Counted from the stretch's first letter, positions 25,464-35,327 are shown. The stretch is DNA of 64,000 nt from an uncultured Tateyamaria sp. (GCF_947503705.1 NZ_CANNES010000001.1:1171054-1235053), one strand, 5' to 3'. Notes: generated by a model from the sequence alone, not told the origin. A program made the numbers and translations.

Positions 25464-25937
25464 ATGAACATTTGGCACGGGATCGGCGTCGCAGCAGGGG
25501 TGGGCATCATCGCCGCAGGGGTCGTGTTGGGGCAGGGCGGGGCCGTGGCCACACCGGGGCTCTTTCCCTATGCCGACAACGCTGTGGCGGCCGAGGGGCA
25601 AGGGCTCTACGCGGATTATTGCGCCGCCTGTCACGGCACACAGCTTGAGGGGCAGGCGGATTGGCGGGTGCCTCTGGCCAACGGGCGGCTGCCTGCGCCG
25701 CCGCATGACGTCAGCGGGCACACCTGGCACCACCCCGATGCCCAGCTCTTTGACATTGTGAAATACGGCACCGCTGCGCTGGTGGGCGGGTCATATCAAA
25801 GCGACATGGCGGGTTACGAGGAGGTCTTGACCGATGACCAGATCATCGCGGTCATGGCCTATATCAAAAGCACCTGGCCCGCCGACATCATCGCCCGGCA
25901 TGACGAGATGAACCGGCGGCTTGAGGTGGCGCAATAG
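25464..25937 (+). CDS. Class I c-type cytochrome, membrane-anchored or secreted
   Basis: A 157-residue protein with a hydrophobic N-terminal segment (residues 7-30, uncleaved anchor or signal peptide) and one heme-binding site, CAACH, at 53-57. A likely distal ligand is Met115 in QSDMAGYEEVLTDDQI. It should carry electrons in the periplasm, but no oxidase or dehydrogenase partner is adjacent. AAAGGACGGTTA precedes the chosen ATG; an ATG 27 bp upstream lacks a ribosome-binding site. A GC-rich hairpin follows the stop. Confidence 0.88.
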   Translation: MNIWHGIGVAAGVGIIAAGVVLGQGGAVATPGLFPYADNAVAAEGQGLYADYCAACHGTQLEGQADWRVPLANGRLPAPPHDVSGHTWHHPDAQLFDIVKYGTAALVGGSYQSDMAGYEEVLTDDQIIAVMAYIKSTWPADIIARHDEMNRRLEVAQ

Positions 25938-25950
25938 GCGGGCAAAGCAA

Positions 25951-25991
25951 AACCGCGCAGGCCGGGGCCCGCGCGGTTCACCACGTTTTTT
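25951..25991 (+). terminator. Probable terminator after the cytochrome c gene
   Basis: AACCGCGC (25951-25958) pairs with GCGCGGTT (25971-25978); the loop contains further GGCC complementarity. A run of six T follows at 25986-25991, slightly distant from the stem. It lies 14 bp after the cytochrome stop and before the convergent NYN gene. Confidence 0.55.
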
Positions 25992-26041
25992 CCTGTCAGT
26001 GGCACGCCAGAGAGTGATCCGGCCCGCCAGACGGTCAAAGC

Positions 26042-26614
26042 TCAGCCTTGGACCTGAACCCGTTCTTCACGCTCATAGGCAGGCTCGCGGGGCGGGCGGC
26101 CAATCACGTCTTTCAGCTCGTCCAACTCGATAAAGTTGTCGGCCTGCCGACGCAGGTCATCAGAGATCATCGGAGGCTGGCTGCGGATCGTCGACACGAC
26201 AGAGACGCGCACGCCCTGACGTTGCAGGCTCTCGATCAGCGGGCGGAAGTCGCCATCACCCGAGAACAGCACGATGTGGTCCACGCGGGGCGCAAGCTCC
26301 ATCGCGTCCACGGCCAACTCGATGTCCATGTTGCCCTTGACCTTCCTGCGGCCCATGCTGTCTGTGTATTCCTTGGCCGGTTTGGTCACCATGGTGAAAC
26401 CATTGTAGTTCAGCCAATCCACAAGCGGACGAATGGGGGAGTACTCGTCGTTTTCGAGCAGAGCGGTATAGTAAAAGGCACGCAGCAACTTGCCACGGCG
26501 CATGAACTCCTGCCGCAAAAGCTTGTAGTCTATGTCGAACCCAAGCGCTTTGGCAGCCGCATAGAGGTTCGAACCATCAATGAACAGCGCGAGCCGTTCG
26601 TCCTTGTAAAACAT
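26042..26614 (-). CDS. NYN-domain (LabA/DUF88) ribonuclease-like protein
   Basis: A 190-residue protein of the PIN-like NYN superfamily. The acidic metal-binding residues are in ALFIDGSNLYAA (Asp13), KGNMDIELAVDAM and LFSGDGDFRPLIESL, which together support Mg-dependent RNase activity. LabA/DUF88 members act in RNA processing or regulation, but targets are rarely known. It ends with a short charged tail. It is divergent from folK across a 110-bp region; its start is the ATG followed by FYKDERLALF. Confidence 0.88.
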   Translation of the reverse strand: MFYKDERLALFIDGSNLYAAAKALGFDIDYKLLRQEFMRRGKLLRAFYYTALLENDEYSPIRPLVDWLNYNGFTMVTKPAKEYTDSMGRRKVKGNMDIELAVDAMELAPRVDHIVLFSGDGDFRPLIESLQRQGVRVSVVSTIRSQPPMISDDLRRQADNFIELDELKDVIGRPPREPAYEREERVQVQG

Positions 26615-26724
26615 AAAATGTCCTTCCGAGAAATTCGGCCATCCGTCCTACGCGTTCCGTGAGTGTGAGTGCGTGCGTAATTTTTGTGCGGAAGACGTTC
26701 CGAGGAAAATAGGGGAATAATCTC

Positions 26725-27345
26725 ATGTCGCAAGACACGATTACGGGGAAAATCAGCGGAAAACTGCCTCAAGACCGGTCAATTCTGCTGGTTGCCGTAG
26801 GGTCAAACATGGATTCTCCTTCCGGTACCCCTGCGGAAACCATTCTATCAGGGGTTGAGGGGCTGCGCCAGAGGGGTGCAGTGATTCGGGCACAAAGCCG
26901 CTTTTTTCAGACGCCGGCCTTCCCGCCGGGCGCGGGTCCCGACTTTGTGAACGGTGCTTTGATGTTGGAAACGGGCTGGACCGCCACCGAAGCGCTCGCC
27001 CATTTGCACGCGGTCGAGGCCGATCTGGGACGCGTTCGCAGGGCGCGTTGGGGGGCGCGGGCGATTGATCTGGATCTGCTGGCGATCGGCGATACGGTAC
27101 AGCCCGACACGGCCACTGTCACACGCTGGATGGATCTGCCACTCGCGCAGCAGCAACAAAAGGCCCCGGATCGGCTGATCCTGCCGCATCCCCGCCTGCA
27201 TGAACGGGCCTTTGTGCTGGTGCCGCTTGCCGATATCGCACCGGACTGGGTGCACCCGATCGTGGGCCGTTCTGTGCGCCAGATGGTTGACGCCTTGCCT
27301 GCCGATGCGTTGGCAGAAATCGTGCCGCTGTCCGCGCCCTCTTGA
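26725..27345 (+). CDS. folK: 7,8-dihydro-6-hydroxymethylpterin pyrophosphokinase
   Basis: Transfers pyrophosphate from ATP to hydroxymethyl-dihydropterin in folate synthesis. The 206-residue protein has the family fingerprints VAVGSNMDSP, SRFFQTPAF, PDFVNGAL and the ATP/Mg block RARWGARAIDLDLL, followed by LPHPRLHERAFVLVPLADI. The N-terminus is about 20 residues longer than E. coli FolK, and a later start is possible. The downstream rpoZ promoter begins within its final codons. Confidence 0.94.
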   Translation: MSQDTITGKISGKLPQDRSILLVAVGSNMDSPSGTPAETILSGVEGLRQRGAVIRAQSRFFQTPAFPPGAGPDFVNGALMLETGWTATEALAHLHAVEADLGRVRRARWGARAIDLDLLAIGDTVQPDTATVTRWMDLPLAQQQQKAPDRLILPHPRLHERAFVLVPLADIAPDWVHPIVGRSVRQMVDALPADALAEIVPLSAPS

Positions 27346-27362
27346 CAGGGGGCAATTGCACC

Positions 27363-27391
27363 TTGTCATTCCGGCGCAAGGGGCCTAAATA
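27363..27391 (+). promoter_or_regulatory. Candidate sigma-70 promoter for rpoZ-rsh
   Basis: TTGTCA (27363-27368), a 17-base spacer, then TAAATA (27386-27391), placed 40 bp upstream of the rpoZ start. The -35 differs from TTGACA at one base; the -10 match is weaker. A TTGACA also occurs at 27342-27347, overlapping the folK stop, but lacks a well-spaced -10. Confidence 0.4.
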
Positions 27392-27430
27392 CGCCACTTC
27401 TACTTTTCTTGTGCTGATCTGGAGCATCCC

Positions 27431-27784
27431 ATGGCCCGCGTGACCGTTGAAGACTGCGTTGACAAGGTTCCAAACCGTTTCGAGCTGGTGATGCTGGCCG
27501 CGCACCGTGCGCGCGAAATCTCCGCCGGCGCGCCCATCACGGTGGACCGCGACAACGACAAGAACCCTGTCGTGTCTCTGCGCGAGATTGCCGACGAGAC
27601 ACAAAGCGCGGACGAACTGCGCGAGCGCCTCATCGAGTCCAACCAGACCCAGATCGAAGTGGACGAGGCCGAAGAAGACGCCATGGCGCTTCTCATGGGT
27701 GCCGAACAGGACAAGCCCGAAGAGGACAGTATGTCCGAAGAGATGCTTCTGCGTCAGTTGATGGCCGCGCAAGGCCAAAGCTGA
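27431..27784 (+). CDS. rpoZ: RNA polymerase omega subunit
   Basis: Small subunit that helps assemble RNA polymerase and mediates ppGpp effects. The 117 residues include the hallmark [20 protein letters not shown] and [19 protein letters not shown]. The rest is an acidic alphaproteobacterial tail ([19 protein letters not shown]). It lies 23 bp upstream of the ppGpp synthetase/hydrolase gene, the usual pairing. A candidate promoter is just upstream. Confidence 0.96.
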   Translation: MARVTVEDCVDKVPNRFELVMLAAHRAREISAGAPITVDRDNDKNPVVSLREIADETQSADELRERLIESNQTQIEVDEAEEDAMALLMGAEQDKPEEDSMSEEMLLRQLMAAQGQS

Positions 27785-27807
27785 CCTGCTTCTAAGGTGC
27801 GGACCCG

Positions 27808-29946
27808 ATGATCACGGCTGACGATCTGATCGCACTGGTCCGCAACTATAATCCCAAAACAAACGAAGCGTTGATCCGCGCCGCCTACGACTTTGGTGGC
27901 GAGATGCACGAGGGCCAATACCGCCACTCGGGCGAGCCTTATTTCACGCATCCCGTGGCTGTGGCCGCCATCCTCACCGAACAGCAACTGGACGACGCCA
28001 CCATCGTGACAGCCCTGCTGCACGACACGATCGAAGACACCAAGGCAAGCTACGCCATCGTCTCCGAGAAGTTTGGCGAGGACATCGCCAAGCTGGTCGA
28101 TGGGGTCACCAAGCTGACCAACCTCCAGCTGTCCAGCGTCGAGACAAAACAGGCCGAAAATTTCCGCAAGCTCTTCATGGCCATGTCAAAGGACATGCGC
28201 GTCATCCTGGTCAAGCTGGGCGACCGGCTGCACAACATGCGCACCATCCGGTCGATGCGGCCTGACAAACAGGTGCAAAAGGCGCGCGAAACCATGGATA
28301 TCTTCGCCCCCCTTGCGGGCCGGATGGGGATGCAATGGATGCGCGAAGAGCTTGAGGACCTCGCCTTCAAGGTACTCAACCCCGAGGGGCGCTCCTCGAT
28401 CATGCGCCGCTTTATCACCATGCAGCGCGAGACGGGCGATGTGATCCAGCGGATCACCGGCGACATGCGGTTTGAGTTGGAAAAGGCGGGGATCGAGGCC
28501 GAGGTGTTCGGCCGCGCCAAAAAACCCTATTCGATCTGGCGCAAGATGCAGGAAAAAGACCAAAGCTTTTCCCGTCTCTCCGACATTTACGGCTTTCGCG
28601 TCATCACTGAATCCGAGGTGGACGTTTACGGCGCGCTGGGCGCGATCCACCAACGCTGGCGCGCGGTGCCGGGCCGGTTCAAGGACTATATCAGCCAGCC
28701 CAAAACCAACGGTTACCGGTCGATTCACACCACGGTGTCGGGGCGCGACGGCAAACGGGTCGAGGTCCAGATCAGAACCCGGCAAATGCACGACGTGGCC
28801 GAAACCGGCGTGGCGGCGCACTGGTCCTACCGGGACGGGGTGCGCTCGCAAAACCCCTTTGCGGTCGATCCGGCCAAATGGATCGCGCAACTGACGGAAC
28901 AGTTCGACGGCGAGGACGATCACGAGGATTTCCTCGAAGCTGTCAAACTCGAGATGTATTCGGATCAGGTCTTTTGCTTCACGCCCAAGGGCGAGGTGGT
29001 GAAACTGCCGCGCGGGGCCACACCCATCGACTTCGCTTATGCGATCCACACCCGGATCGGCAATGCCTGCGTGGGGGCCAAGGTGGACGGGATGCGAGTG
29101 CCGCTCTGGACGCGGGTAAAGAACGGCCAATCGGTCGAGATCATCACCGCCGAGGGGCAAACGCCGCAGGTCACCTGGCTCGAAATCGCAACGACGGGCA
29201 AGGCCAAGACGGCGATCCGCCGCTCCATGCGCGAGGCCGACCGCGAACGCTACATCACGCTGGGGCGCGAACTGGCGCGCTCCGCCTTTGCGCATGTGCG
29301 CAAAAAAGCGACCGACAAGGCGCTGGACGCGGCCGCCAAACAGCTTCGGCTGGGTGGTGCGGATGAGGTGCTGGCCCGGCTCGGCTCTGCCGAGTTGACG
29401 GGGCGCGAGGTGGTGCAGGCGATTTATCCCGACCTCACGCCTAAAACCGGCGCCGAAGTCGATGCGCGGCGCGCCGTTATCGGCCTGCGGCCGGGGCAGA
29501 AATTTCAGCGGGCCACCTGCTGCGAACCGCTGCCGGGCGAGCGGATCGTGGGGATCACCTTTCGGGGCGAGGGCGTCGTGGTGCACGCCATCGACTGCGC
29601 CCGCATGGCCGAATACGAGAACCAGACCGAACGGTGGCTTGACCTCGCCTGGCACGACGGCAGCCACCCGGCGGTCTATGGCGCGACACTTGATCTGACG
29701 ATTGGCAACGATGCAGGTGTACTGGGGCGTATTTGCACATTGATTGGCGAGAGCAAGGCCAATATCTCCAATCTTGAATTCATGGACCGAAAACCGGACT
29801 TTTACCGGTTGCTGATCTATGTAGAGCTGCGAGACGCCCAGCATTTGCACAGTCTGATGGGGGCGCTTCAGGCCGAAAGTGATGTCGCCGCGATCGCGCG
29901 TTTCCGCAAACCTGTTGCAACAGCAGGTGAGACGGCAACGGGCTGA
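27808..29946 (+). CDS. rsh: Bifunctional (p)ppGpp synthetase/hydrolase (Rsh/SpoT)
   Basis: Makes and degrades the stringent-response alarmone. The 712 residues run in the expected order. The HD hydrolase domain has His48 and the pair His72-Asp73 in ALLHDTIEDT. The synthetase domain (about 245-360) has YGFRVITESEVDVYGALG and NGYRSIHTTV. A TGS domain near 390-450, the CCEPLPGERIVG conserved-cysteine region, and a C-terminal ACT domain follow. Both active sites look intact, so it is probably the only Rsh of the cell. It follows rpoZ. Confidence 0.96.
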   Translation: MITADDLIALVRNYNPKTNEALIRAAYDFGGEMHEGQYRHSGEPYFTHPVAVAAILTEQQLDDATIVTALLHDTIEDTKASYAIVSEKFGEDIAKLVDGVTKLTNLQLSSVETKQAENFRKLFMAMSKDMRVILVKLGDRLHNMRTIRSMRPDKQVQKARETMDIFAPLAGRMGMQWMREELEDLAFKVLNPEGRSSIMRRFITMQRETGDVIQRITGDMRFELEKAGIEAEVFGRAKKPYSIWRKMQEKDQSFSRLSDIYGFRVITESEVDVYGALGAIHQRWRAVPGRFKDYISQPKTNGYRSIHTTVSGRDGKRVEVQIRTRQMHDVAETGVAAHWSYRDGVRSQNPFAVDPAKWIAQLTEQFDGEDDHEDFLEAVKLEMYSDQVFCFTPKGEVVKLPRGATPIDFAYAIHTRIGNACVGAKVDGMRVPLWTRVKNGQSVEIITAEGQTPQVTWLEIATTGKAKTAIRRSMREADRERYITLGRELARSAFAHVRKKATDKALDAAAKQLRLGGADEVLARLGSAELTGREVVQAIYPDLTPKTGAEVDARRAVIGLRPGQKFQRATCCEPLPGERIVGITFRGEGVVVHAIDCARMAEYENQTERWLDLAWHDGSHPAVYGATLDLTIGNDAGVLGRICTLIGESKANISNLEFMDRKPDFYRLLIYVELRDAQHLHSLMGALQAESDVAAIARFRKPVATAGETATG

Positions 29947-29971
29947 CGCACAAGGAAAGAAGGGCGAGGCA

Positions 29972-30628
29972 TTGGTATTCAAGCGTCGCGACCCCAAACC
30001 GTTTTTGCGCGGGCTGCTAGAGCTTCTCTGGCCCCGCGGCGGATGGGGTCGTGCCTTTCACTACGTCAAACATCGGGTGCGTCGCTTGCCGGACGAGCCC
30101 GAAACCATTGCGCGCGGCATCTGGGCGGGGGTGTTCACCACGTTCACGCCCTTCTATGGTATCCACTTCTTTATTGCGGCCTTTCTGGCCAAGGCAATGC
30201 GCGGCAATATCCTCGCCTCGCTCATGGCAACCTTCTTTGGCAACCCGCTGACCTATGTGCCCATCGGGGTGATCTCCCTGCAAACGGGCCATTGGCTCCT
30301 GGGCAAGGAAATGACCGAAGAACATGAACGCTCTTTCGGGGGCAAATTCGTGGATGCGGGCGCCGACCTGACCCACAACCTCAAGGCCTTTGTCATGGGC
30401 CAGCCCCAAGATTGGTCAGCCCTGGGCGTGTTCTATGACGAGATTTTCTTTCCCTACATGGTGGGTGGGATCGTGCCGGGCATCATCGCCGCCACGATCT
30501 GCTACTATGTCTCCGTCCCGCTGATCCGCGCCTACAAGCACCGTCGCAAAGGCGCCATCAAGGCCAAGTTCGACGCGCTGAAGGCCAAGGCGGCCGCCAA
30601 ATCCGCCGCCAAGCACAAAGCAGACTGA
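29972..30628 (+). CDS. DUF2062 membrane protein
   Basis: A 218-residue protein with the DUF2062 features PETIARGIWAGVFTTFTPFY and ATFFGNPLTYVPIG, three or four hydrophobic helices, and a very Lys/Ala-rich C-terminal tail. The function is unknown. The conserved position between rsh and pdxJ is typical of Rhodobacterales. I chose a TTG start (then GTA TTC AAG) with GAAGGGCGAGGCA upstream. An ATG 93 bp earlier lies inside rsh and would add an unlike basic segment. Confidence 0.82.
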   Translation: MVFKRRDPKPFLRGLLELLWPRGGWGRAFHYVKHRVRRLPDEPETIARGIWAGVFTTFTPFYGIHFFIAAFLAKAMRGNILASLMATFFGNPLTYVPIGVISLQTGHWLLGKEMTEEHERSFGGKFVDAGADLTHNLKAFVMGQPQDWSALGVFYDEIFFPYMVGGIVPGIIAATICYYVSVPLIRAYKHRRKGAIKAKFDALKAKAAAKSAAKHKAD

Positions 30629-30653
30629 GGAAGGGCTGACGAAGGCTGCCACT

Positions 30654-30680
30654 GGCGGATCAAGATCCGCCTTACGGGGA
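30654..30680. repeat. 27-bp palindromic repeat, copy 2
   Basis: Identical to 7955-7981: the inverted repeat GGCGGATC-AA-GATCCGCC followed by TTACGGGGA. Here it sits 26 bp after the DUF2062 stop, ahead of pdxJ. Two exact copies 22.7 kb apart, both intergenic and both in the same orientation relative to the plus strand, suggest a dispersed repeat family. The remaining bases up to pdxJ contain AT-richer sequence (TTGATACAATTTTCACAC) that may hold its promoter. Confidence 0.85.
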
Positions 30681-30777
30681 TACGGCCCCGTCTTGATACA
30701 ATTTTCACACTTTGTCTGCATTTCCACGCGGGCTTTGCCGCACTAGGTTGCCAGGGACCAATGAAAGGACCCGCCTC

Positions 30778-31530
30778 ATGACCGACCCCTTGGGCAAACT
30801 GCGCCTTGGCGTGAACATCGACCACGTGGCCACCGTCCGCAACGCGCGCGGGGGGGACACGCCTGATCCCTTGCGTGCCGCCAAGATCGCCGAGGCGGCG
30901 GGTGCCGACGGCATCACCGCGCACCTGCGCGAAGACCGCCGCCATATCTCGGATGCCGACATCGAAGGGTTGATGGACGTCCTGTCCGTCCCCCTCAATT
31001 TCGAGATGGCCGCCACAGACGAGATGCAGGCGATCGCGCTGCGTCACAAACCCCACGCCGTCTGCATCGTCCCGGAAAAGCGTGAAGAGCGCACAACCGA
31101 AGGCGGCCTCGAGGTCGCCCGCGAGGAAAACAAGCTTGCCCATTTCATCGCCCCCCTGCGCGATGCGGGTTGCCGGGTGTCGATCTTCATCGCAGCCGAC
31201 CAGCGCCAGATCGAAGCCGCCCACCGCATCGGCGCGCAGGTGATCGAACTGCATTCGGGTGCCTATTGCGACGCCCATCACGAGGGCCGCTTTGACGACC
31301 GCGACCGCGAACTGGACGCCTTGCGCGAGATGAGCACCTTCGCCCATTCCCTGGGTCTTGAGGTTCATGTGGGCCACGGACTGACCTACGAGACCGTACA
31401 ACCCGTCGCCGCCTTCCCCGAAGCGATGGAACTGAACATCGGCCACTTCCTCATCGGCGAGGCGATATTCCGGGGCCTCGACCCGGCCATCCGCGAAATG
31501 CGCCGTCTGATGGACGAGGCGCGGGCATGA
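30778..31530 (+). CDS. pdxJ: Pyridoxine 5'-phosphate synthase
   Basis: Condenses 3-amino-1-hydroxyacetone phosphate with deoxyxylulose phosphate to form pyridoxine phosphate. The 250-residue barrel protein shows [17 protein letters not shown] with the catalytic His, [26 protein letters not shown] and the C-terminal [30 protein letters not shown] precedes the ATG; 22 further upstream residues were rejected. It overlaps the LysE gene by ATGA. Confidence 0.96.
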   Translation: MTDPLGKLRLGVNIDHVATVRNARGGDTPDPLRAAKIAEAAGADGITAHLREDRRHISDADIEGLMDVLSVPLNFEMAATDEMQAIALRHKPHAVCIVPEKREERTTEGGLEVAREENKLAHFIAPLRDAGCRVSIFIAADQRQIEAAHRIGAQVIELHSGAYCDAHHEGRFDDRDRELDALREMSTFAHSLGLEVHVGHGLTYETVQPVAAFPEAMELNIGHFLIGEAIFRGLDPAIREMRRLMDEARA

Positions 31531-32150
31531 TCACGGCGCAGTTCGCGCTCGTCTGGGTCGGCTGGGTCCTTGCCGGTGCTTCGCCCGGCCCGGCCACGAT
31601 GGGCATCGCGGGCACGGCGATGACAGCAGGACGGCGATCGGCGCTGTGCTTTGCGTTTGGCATTCTGGCGGGTGGGGCCAGTTGGGGCATCGCCGCCGCC
31701 TTGGGGCTGTCGGCGATCATGCTGGCGAATGCGTGGATCTTCGAACTGATCCGCTATGCCGGTGCGCTGTACTTGGGCTGGCTGGCGGCCAAGGCGCTGC
31801 GCCGGGCCGTATCGCCGCGTGGGGCGATCCTGGGAACACCGTTTTCCGGCAGCGGGCGGACCTTGTTCCTCAAAGGATGGGCGATCCACATCACCAACCC
31901 CAAGGCGATCCTCAGCTGGGGGGCGATCTATGCAATTGTGGCGCCACCGGACGCGACATTGACGATGCTCTTGGGATATTTCGGCTTGCTCTATACCGGC
32001 GGCATGATGGTTTTCATCGGCTACGCCGTGCTCTTTTCATCGGACCGGGTCGTGCGGGCCTACGCCGCCGCGCAACGCTGGTTCGATCTGGCCTTCGCCG
32101 GGTTCTTCGGCTTTGCCGCGTTCAAAATTCTGACGGCGCGGCTGCAATGA
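31527..32150 (+). CDS. LysE/RhtB-family exporter
   Basis: A 207-residue inner-membrane exporter with the family motif [21 protein letters not shown] in the first loop and [20 protein letters not shown] in the middle; about six hydrophobic helices. It is embedded between pdxJ and acpS with ATGA overlaps on both sides, so it is co-expressed with housekeeping genes. This placement recurs in Rhodobacterales as far as I recall. Substrate unknown. Second of three LysE paralogs in the window. Confidence 0.87.
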   Translation: MITAQFALVWVGWVLAGASPGPATMGIAGTAMTAGRRSALCFAFGILAGGASWGIAAALGLSAIMLANAWIFELIRYAGALYLGWLAAKALRRAVSPRGAILGTPFSGSGRTLFLKGWAIHITNPKAILSWGAIYAIVAPPDATLTMLLGYFGLLYTGGMMVFIGYAVLFSSDRVVRAYAAAQRWFDLAFAGFFGFAAFKILTARLQ

Positions 32151-32551
32151 TCCTCGGCATCGGCACAGACCTCGCAAATATCGAGCGGATCCAGGCCACG
32201 CTTGACCGTTTCGGCGACCGCTTCCGCAACAGGGTCTTTACCGAAACGGAACAGCGCAAGGCCGAACGGCGCGCCGACATCGCAGGCACCTACGCCAAAC
32301 GCTGGGCCGCGAAAGAGGCATGTTCCAAAGCGCTGGGCACAGGCTTGCGCATGGGCATCTCGTGGAAGGATATGGCCGTCAGCAACATGCACACCGGCCA
32401 ACCCGTGATGGCCGTGACGGGCTGGGCCGCCCAAAGGCTGGCCGAGATGACACCGCCGGGCCACGAGGCGATCATCCACGTGACGCTCACCGATGATCAC
32501 CCTTGGGCGCAGGCCTTTGTCCTGATCGAGGCGCGGCCGATCACGCCCTGA
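32147..32551 (+). CDS. acpS: Holo-[acyl-carrier-protein] synthase
   Basis: Transfers phosphopantetheine from CoA to acyl carrier protein. The 134-residue protein has the catalytic Asp8 in [12 protein letters not shown] and Glu57 in [16 protein letters not shown], both required for Mg binding. The ATG overlaps the LysE stop as ATGA. It is the end of the pdxJ unit; a 312-bp intergenic region follows before lepB. Confidence 0.95.
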   Translation: MILGIGTDLANIERIQATLDRFGDRFRNRVFTETEQRKAERRADIAGTYAKRWAAKEACSKALGTGLRMGISWKDMAVSNMHTGQPVMAVTGWAAQRLAEMTPPGHEAIIHVTLTDDHPWAQAFVLIEARPITP

Positions 32552-32863
32552 AACTGCGGCGAATCGAAGCGGATTAACCTTTGAAACCGCCGGTTTTTGA
32601 CGCCATGGCCAAAAACGTACATTTTGGCGGGTAAACGGCTCACTTTCCGAAAAATGACCTGAACCAAGGCATGTGAGGGGCCGTGAAAACGTAACCTTTG
32701 GCGACCAAGCTGTACGTTTTGCGCGCAGGTCCCGACAAATCCGCGCCCAAACCCGCCGCCAAAGCCCCCGTTAACGCAGCGCACGGTCCAATCCCGCCCC
32801 GCGCCTTGACACCCTCCCTTCACACCCGCATGTACCTGCGAAACAACCCAGCAGGAGCGCCCC
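32552..32863 (+). promoter_or_regulatory. 312-bp intergenic region upstream of lepB with repeated AAAACGTA motif
   Basis: No gene is visible. AAAACGTACATTTTGGCG (32612-32629) recurs as AAAACGTAACCTTTGGCG (32686-32703, 15 of 18 identical) and, on the minus strand, as AAAACGTACAGCTTGGTC (32703-32720). The first copy lies in a hairpin, GCCAAAA-ACGTACA-TTTTGGC (32608-32628). AAACCG-C-CGGTTT followed by T residues (32584-32598), shortly after acpS, could be its terminator. TTGACA at 32806-32811 is a possible -35 for lepB, but the -10 at 17-bp spacing is poor. Confidence 0.5.
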
Positions 32864-33688
32864 ATGGCCGCCAAGGAAAAAGCCCAAAACGGTGTGGTGG
32901 AAACGATCAAGACCATCGTCTATGCCCTGCTGATCGCGGGCGTCTTTCGCACGCTGTTTTTCCAACCATTCTGGATCCCCTCCGGCTCCATGAAAGAGAC
33001 GCTGTTGATCGGCGATTTCCTCTTTGTGAACAAGATGGCTTATGGCTATTCCTACGCCTCTTGCCCCTCGATCCCGATGGTTGGTCTGGACGCGAAAAAG
33101 CTTTGTGGCTTCATCGATGGCGACAACACCCGCATCTGGGCGGGCGAACCTGAGCGGGGCGACGTGGTGGTCTTCCGGCACCCGATCCACGGTTCGGATT
33201 TCATCAAGCGGGTCATCGGTCTGCCCGGCGATACGGTCCAGGTTCAGAACGGCACGGTGATCCTGAATGGCACGCCCGTACCCCAGGAACCGGCAGGCCA
33301 ATTCACTGAAATCTTTGACCGCCAGGGCCCCCAGGGCCTGCGGCCCCGTTGCGAAAACGGAACCGTGGGTGTGGGGGCTGAATGCACCAAATCACGCTTT
33401 GTCGAAACCTTTCCCAACGGGCGCGAACATATCGTTTTGAATGTGGGCAATCAGGGCTCTGACAACACGCCGGTCTTCCGGGTGCCAGAGAGGCATTTCT
33501 TCTTCATGGGCGACAACCGCGACAACTCCTCCGACAGTCGGATCGCTCAAGTGGCCGGTGGTGTGGGCTATGTCCCGTTCGAGAACCTGATTGGCCGGGC
33601 CGACCGGATCATGTTCTCGTCTGCGGGTCGCTCTATGCTGTTCTTCTGGACCTGGCGCGGGGATCGGTTCTTTAAGGGGATCGAGTGA
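32864..33688 (+). CDS. lepB: Signal peptidase I
   Basis: Inner-membrane serine protease that removes signal peptides from exported proteins. The 274 residues include one N-terminal transmembrane helix (about 15-35), the nucleophile Ser42 in [14 protein letters not shown], the general base Lys115 in [12 protein letters not shown], and the C-terminal [13 protein letters not shown] box. A long periplasmic insert (about 140-185) contains a cysteine pair. It overlaps rnc as GTGA, the usual lepB-rnc-era order. Confidence 0.96.
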   Translation: MAAKEKAQNGVVETIKTIVYALLIAGVFRTLFFQPFWIPSGSMKETLLIGDFLFVNKMAYGYSYASCPSIPMVGLDAKKLCGFIDGDNTRIWAGEPERGDVVVFRHPIHGSDFIKRVIGLPGDTVQVQNGTVILNGTPVPQEPAGQFTEIFDRQGPQGLRPRCENGTVGVGAECTKSRFVETFPNGREHIVLNVGNQGSDNTPVFRVPERHFFFMGDNRDNSSDSRIAQVAGGVGYVPFENLIGRADRIMFSSAGRSMLFFWTWRGDRFFKGIE

Positions 33689-34371
33689 AGCTGAGCGCAG
33701 AACTCAAAGCCTTTGAGGGGCGCATCGGGCACCGCTTTGCCGCGCCCGATCTGTTGATCGAGGCGGTCACGCATGCCTCCATGTCTTCGCCCACGCGCAG
33801 CGACAATCAACGGCTGGAATTTCTGGGCGACCGGGTGTTGGGGCTGGTGATGGCGCAGGCACTGCTTGAGGCGGACAAGGGTGCGGCAGAGGGCACTTTG
33901 GCCCCACGTTTCAATGCCTTAGTGCGCAAGGAAACCTGCGCGGACGTGGCCCGTGACATTGATCTGGGGGCTGTCATCCGGCTCGGCCGATCCGAGATGG
34001 TGTCGGGCGGGCGGCGCAAGCAGGCGCTGTTGGGTGACGCGGTCGAGGCGGTGATTGCAGCCGTCTACCTGGACGCTGGATTTGATGCTGCGCGCGACCT
34101 GATCCTGCGGCTCTGGGGCAAGCGGATATCAAAGGTCGAAGCGGATGCGCGCGACGCCAAAACCGCGCTCCAGGAATGGGCGCAGGCTCGTGGCCTCCTG
34201 CCGCCTGACTATGTTGAAACCAACCGTTCCGGGCCCGATCACGCGCCCGTCTTTACCATTTCCGCGCGGCTGAGCACGGGTGCAAGCGCCCAGGCCACTG
34301 CCGGTTCAAAACGCGAGGCCCAACAGGCCGCCGCCAAGGCCTTGTTGGCCCAACTGGAGCACGACACATGA
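33685..34371 (+). CDS. rnc: Ribonuclease III
   Basis: Cleaves double-stranded RNA in rRNA and mRNA processing. The 228 residues comprise the endonuclease domain with the signature [13 protein letters not shown] (Glu45, Asp49) and the second acidic motif [16 protein letters not shown], then a dsRNA-binding domain from about 155 ([12 protein letters not shown] to [14 protein letters not shown]). The start is a GTG overlapping the lepB stop. Gln42 stands where E. coli has Glu38, a tolerated position. Confidence 0.95.
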   Translation: MKLSAELKAFEGRIGHRFAAPDLLIEAVTHASMSSPTRSDNQRLEFLGDRVLGLVMAQALLEADKGAAEGTLAPRFNALVRKETCADVARDIDLGAVIRLGRSEMVSGGRRKQALLGDAVEAVIAAVYLDAGFDAARDLILRLWGKRISKVEADARDAKTALQEWAQARGLLPPDYVETNRSGPDHAPVFTISARLSTGASAQATAGSKREAQQAAAKALLAQLEHDT

Positions 34372-35276
34372 GCACCCGCGCCGGATTTGTCGCCCTGATC
34401 GGAGAGCCCAATGCGGGCAAATCCACGCTGCTGAACCGTATGGTCGGGGCCAAAGTGTCGATCGTGACCCATAAGGTCCAGACCACCCGCGCCCGCATCC
34501 GCGGCGTCGCGATGGAGGGCGACAGCCAGATCGTATTTGTGGACACGCCGGGCCTTTTCAAACCCCGCCGACGGCTGGATCGCGCCATGGTCGCTGCGGC
34601 CTGGGGCGGGGCTGCGGATGCCGATGTCGTGGTGCTGATGATCGAGGCGCATCGCCGGGTGACCGAAGGGGTCGAACGCATCCTCGAAGGGCTGGCCGAG
34701 ATTGGCCAGGGGCGCACTGTGGCGCTGGCCATCAACAAAATTGACCGGGTCGAGGCGCCCGCTCTGCTGAGCCTCGCGCAGGACTTGAACGACCGTTATG
34801 ATTTTGCCGAAACCTTCATGATCTCCGCCGAAAAAGGGCACGGCGTCGATACCCTGCGCCAGTGGCTGGCGCAGCAGGTGCCCGAAGGTCCATGGCTCTA
34901 CCCCGAGGACCAGATCGCCGACCTGCCCATGCGCATGATCGCAGCCGAAATGACCCGCGAAAAGCTGACCCTGCGTCTGCACCAGGAACTGCCCTATCAG
35001 CTCACGGTCGAGACCGAAAACTGGGAAGAACGCAAAGACGGCAGCGCCCGCATCGACCAGATTATCTATGTCATGCGCGACGGTCACAAAGGCATAGTGC
35101 TGGGCAACAAAGGCGAGACGATCAAGTCAGTGAGCCAGGCCAGCCGCGCAGAACTGACGGAGTTTCTGGGCCGCAAAGTGCACCTGTTCTTGCAGGTCAA
35201 AGTGCGCGAAAAATGGCAGGAAGAGGCGGAACGCTATTCCGAGATGGGGCTGGACTTCAAAGATGGAAACGCTTGA
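34368..35276 (+). CDS. era: GTPase Era
   Basis: Ribosome-assembly GTPase that binds the 3' end of 16S rRNA. The 302 residues contain G1 [14 protein letters not shown]2 TRARIRG, G3 DTPGLF and G4 NKID. A C-terminal KH domain follows, including [20 protein letters not shown] and ending [20 protein letters not shown]. Coupled to rnc by an ATGA overlap. Family assignment is unambiguous. Confidence 0.96.
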   Translation: MSTRAGFVALIGEPNAGKSTLLNRMVGAKVSIVTHKVQTTRARIRGVAMEGDSQIVFVDTPGLFKPRRRLDRAMVAAAWGGAADADVVVLMIEAHRRVTEGVERILEGLAEIGQGRTVALAINKIDRVEAPALLSLAQDLNDRYDFAETFMISAEKGHGVDTLRQWLAQQVPEGPWLYPEDQIADLPMRMIAAEMTREKLTLRLHQELPYQLTVETENWEERKDGSARIDQIIYVMRDGHKGIVLGNKGETIKSVSQASRAELTEFLGRKVHLFLQVKVREKWQEEAERYSEMGLDFKDGNA

Positions 35277-35327
35277 TTTCATTGCCAATCGGCCCTCCGG
35301 GGGGGATTTTTTTGGAACAGAGAAGCC

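Noticed and set aside
28186..29997. A 603-codon open frame on the minus strand
   Set aside because: It is fully antisense to rsh. High GC and codon bias create long false frames on the opposite strand; no protein family is visible.
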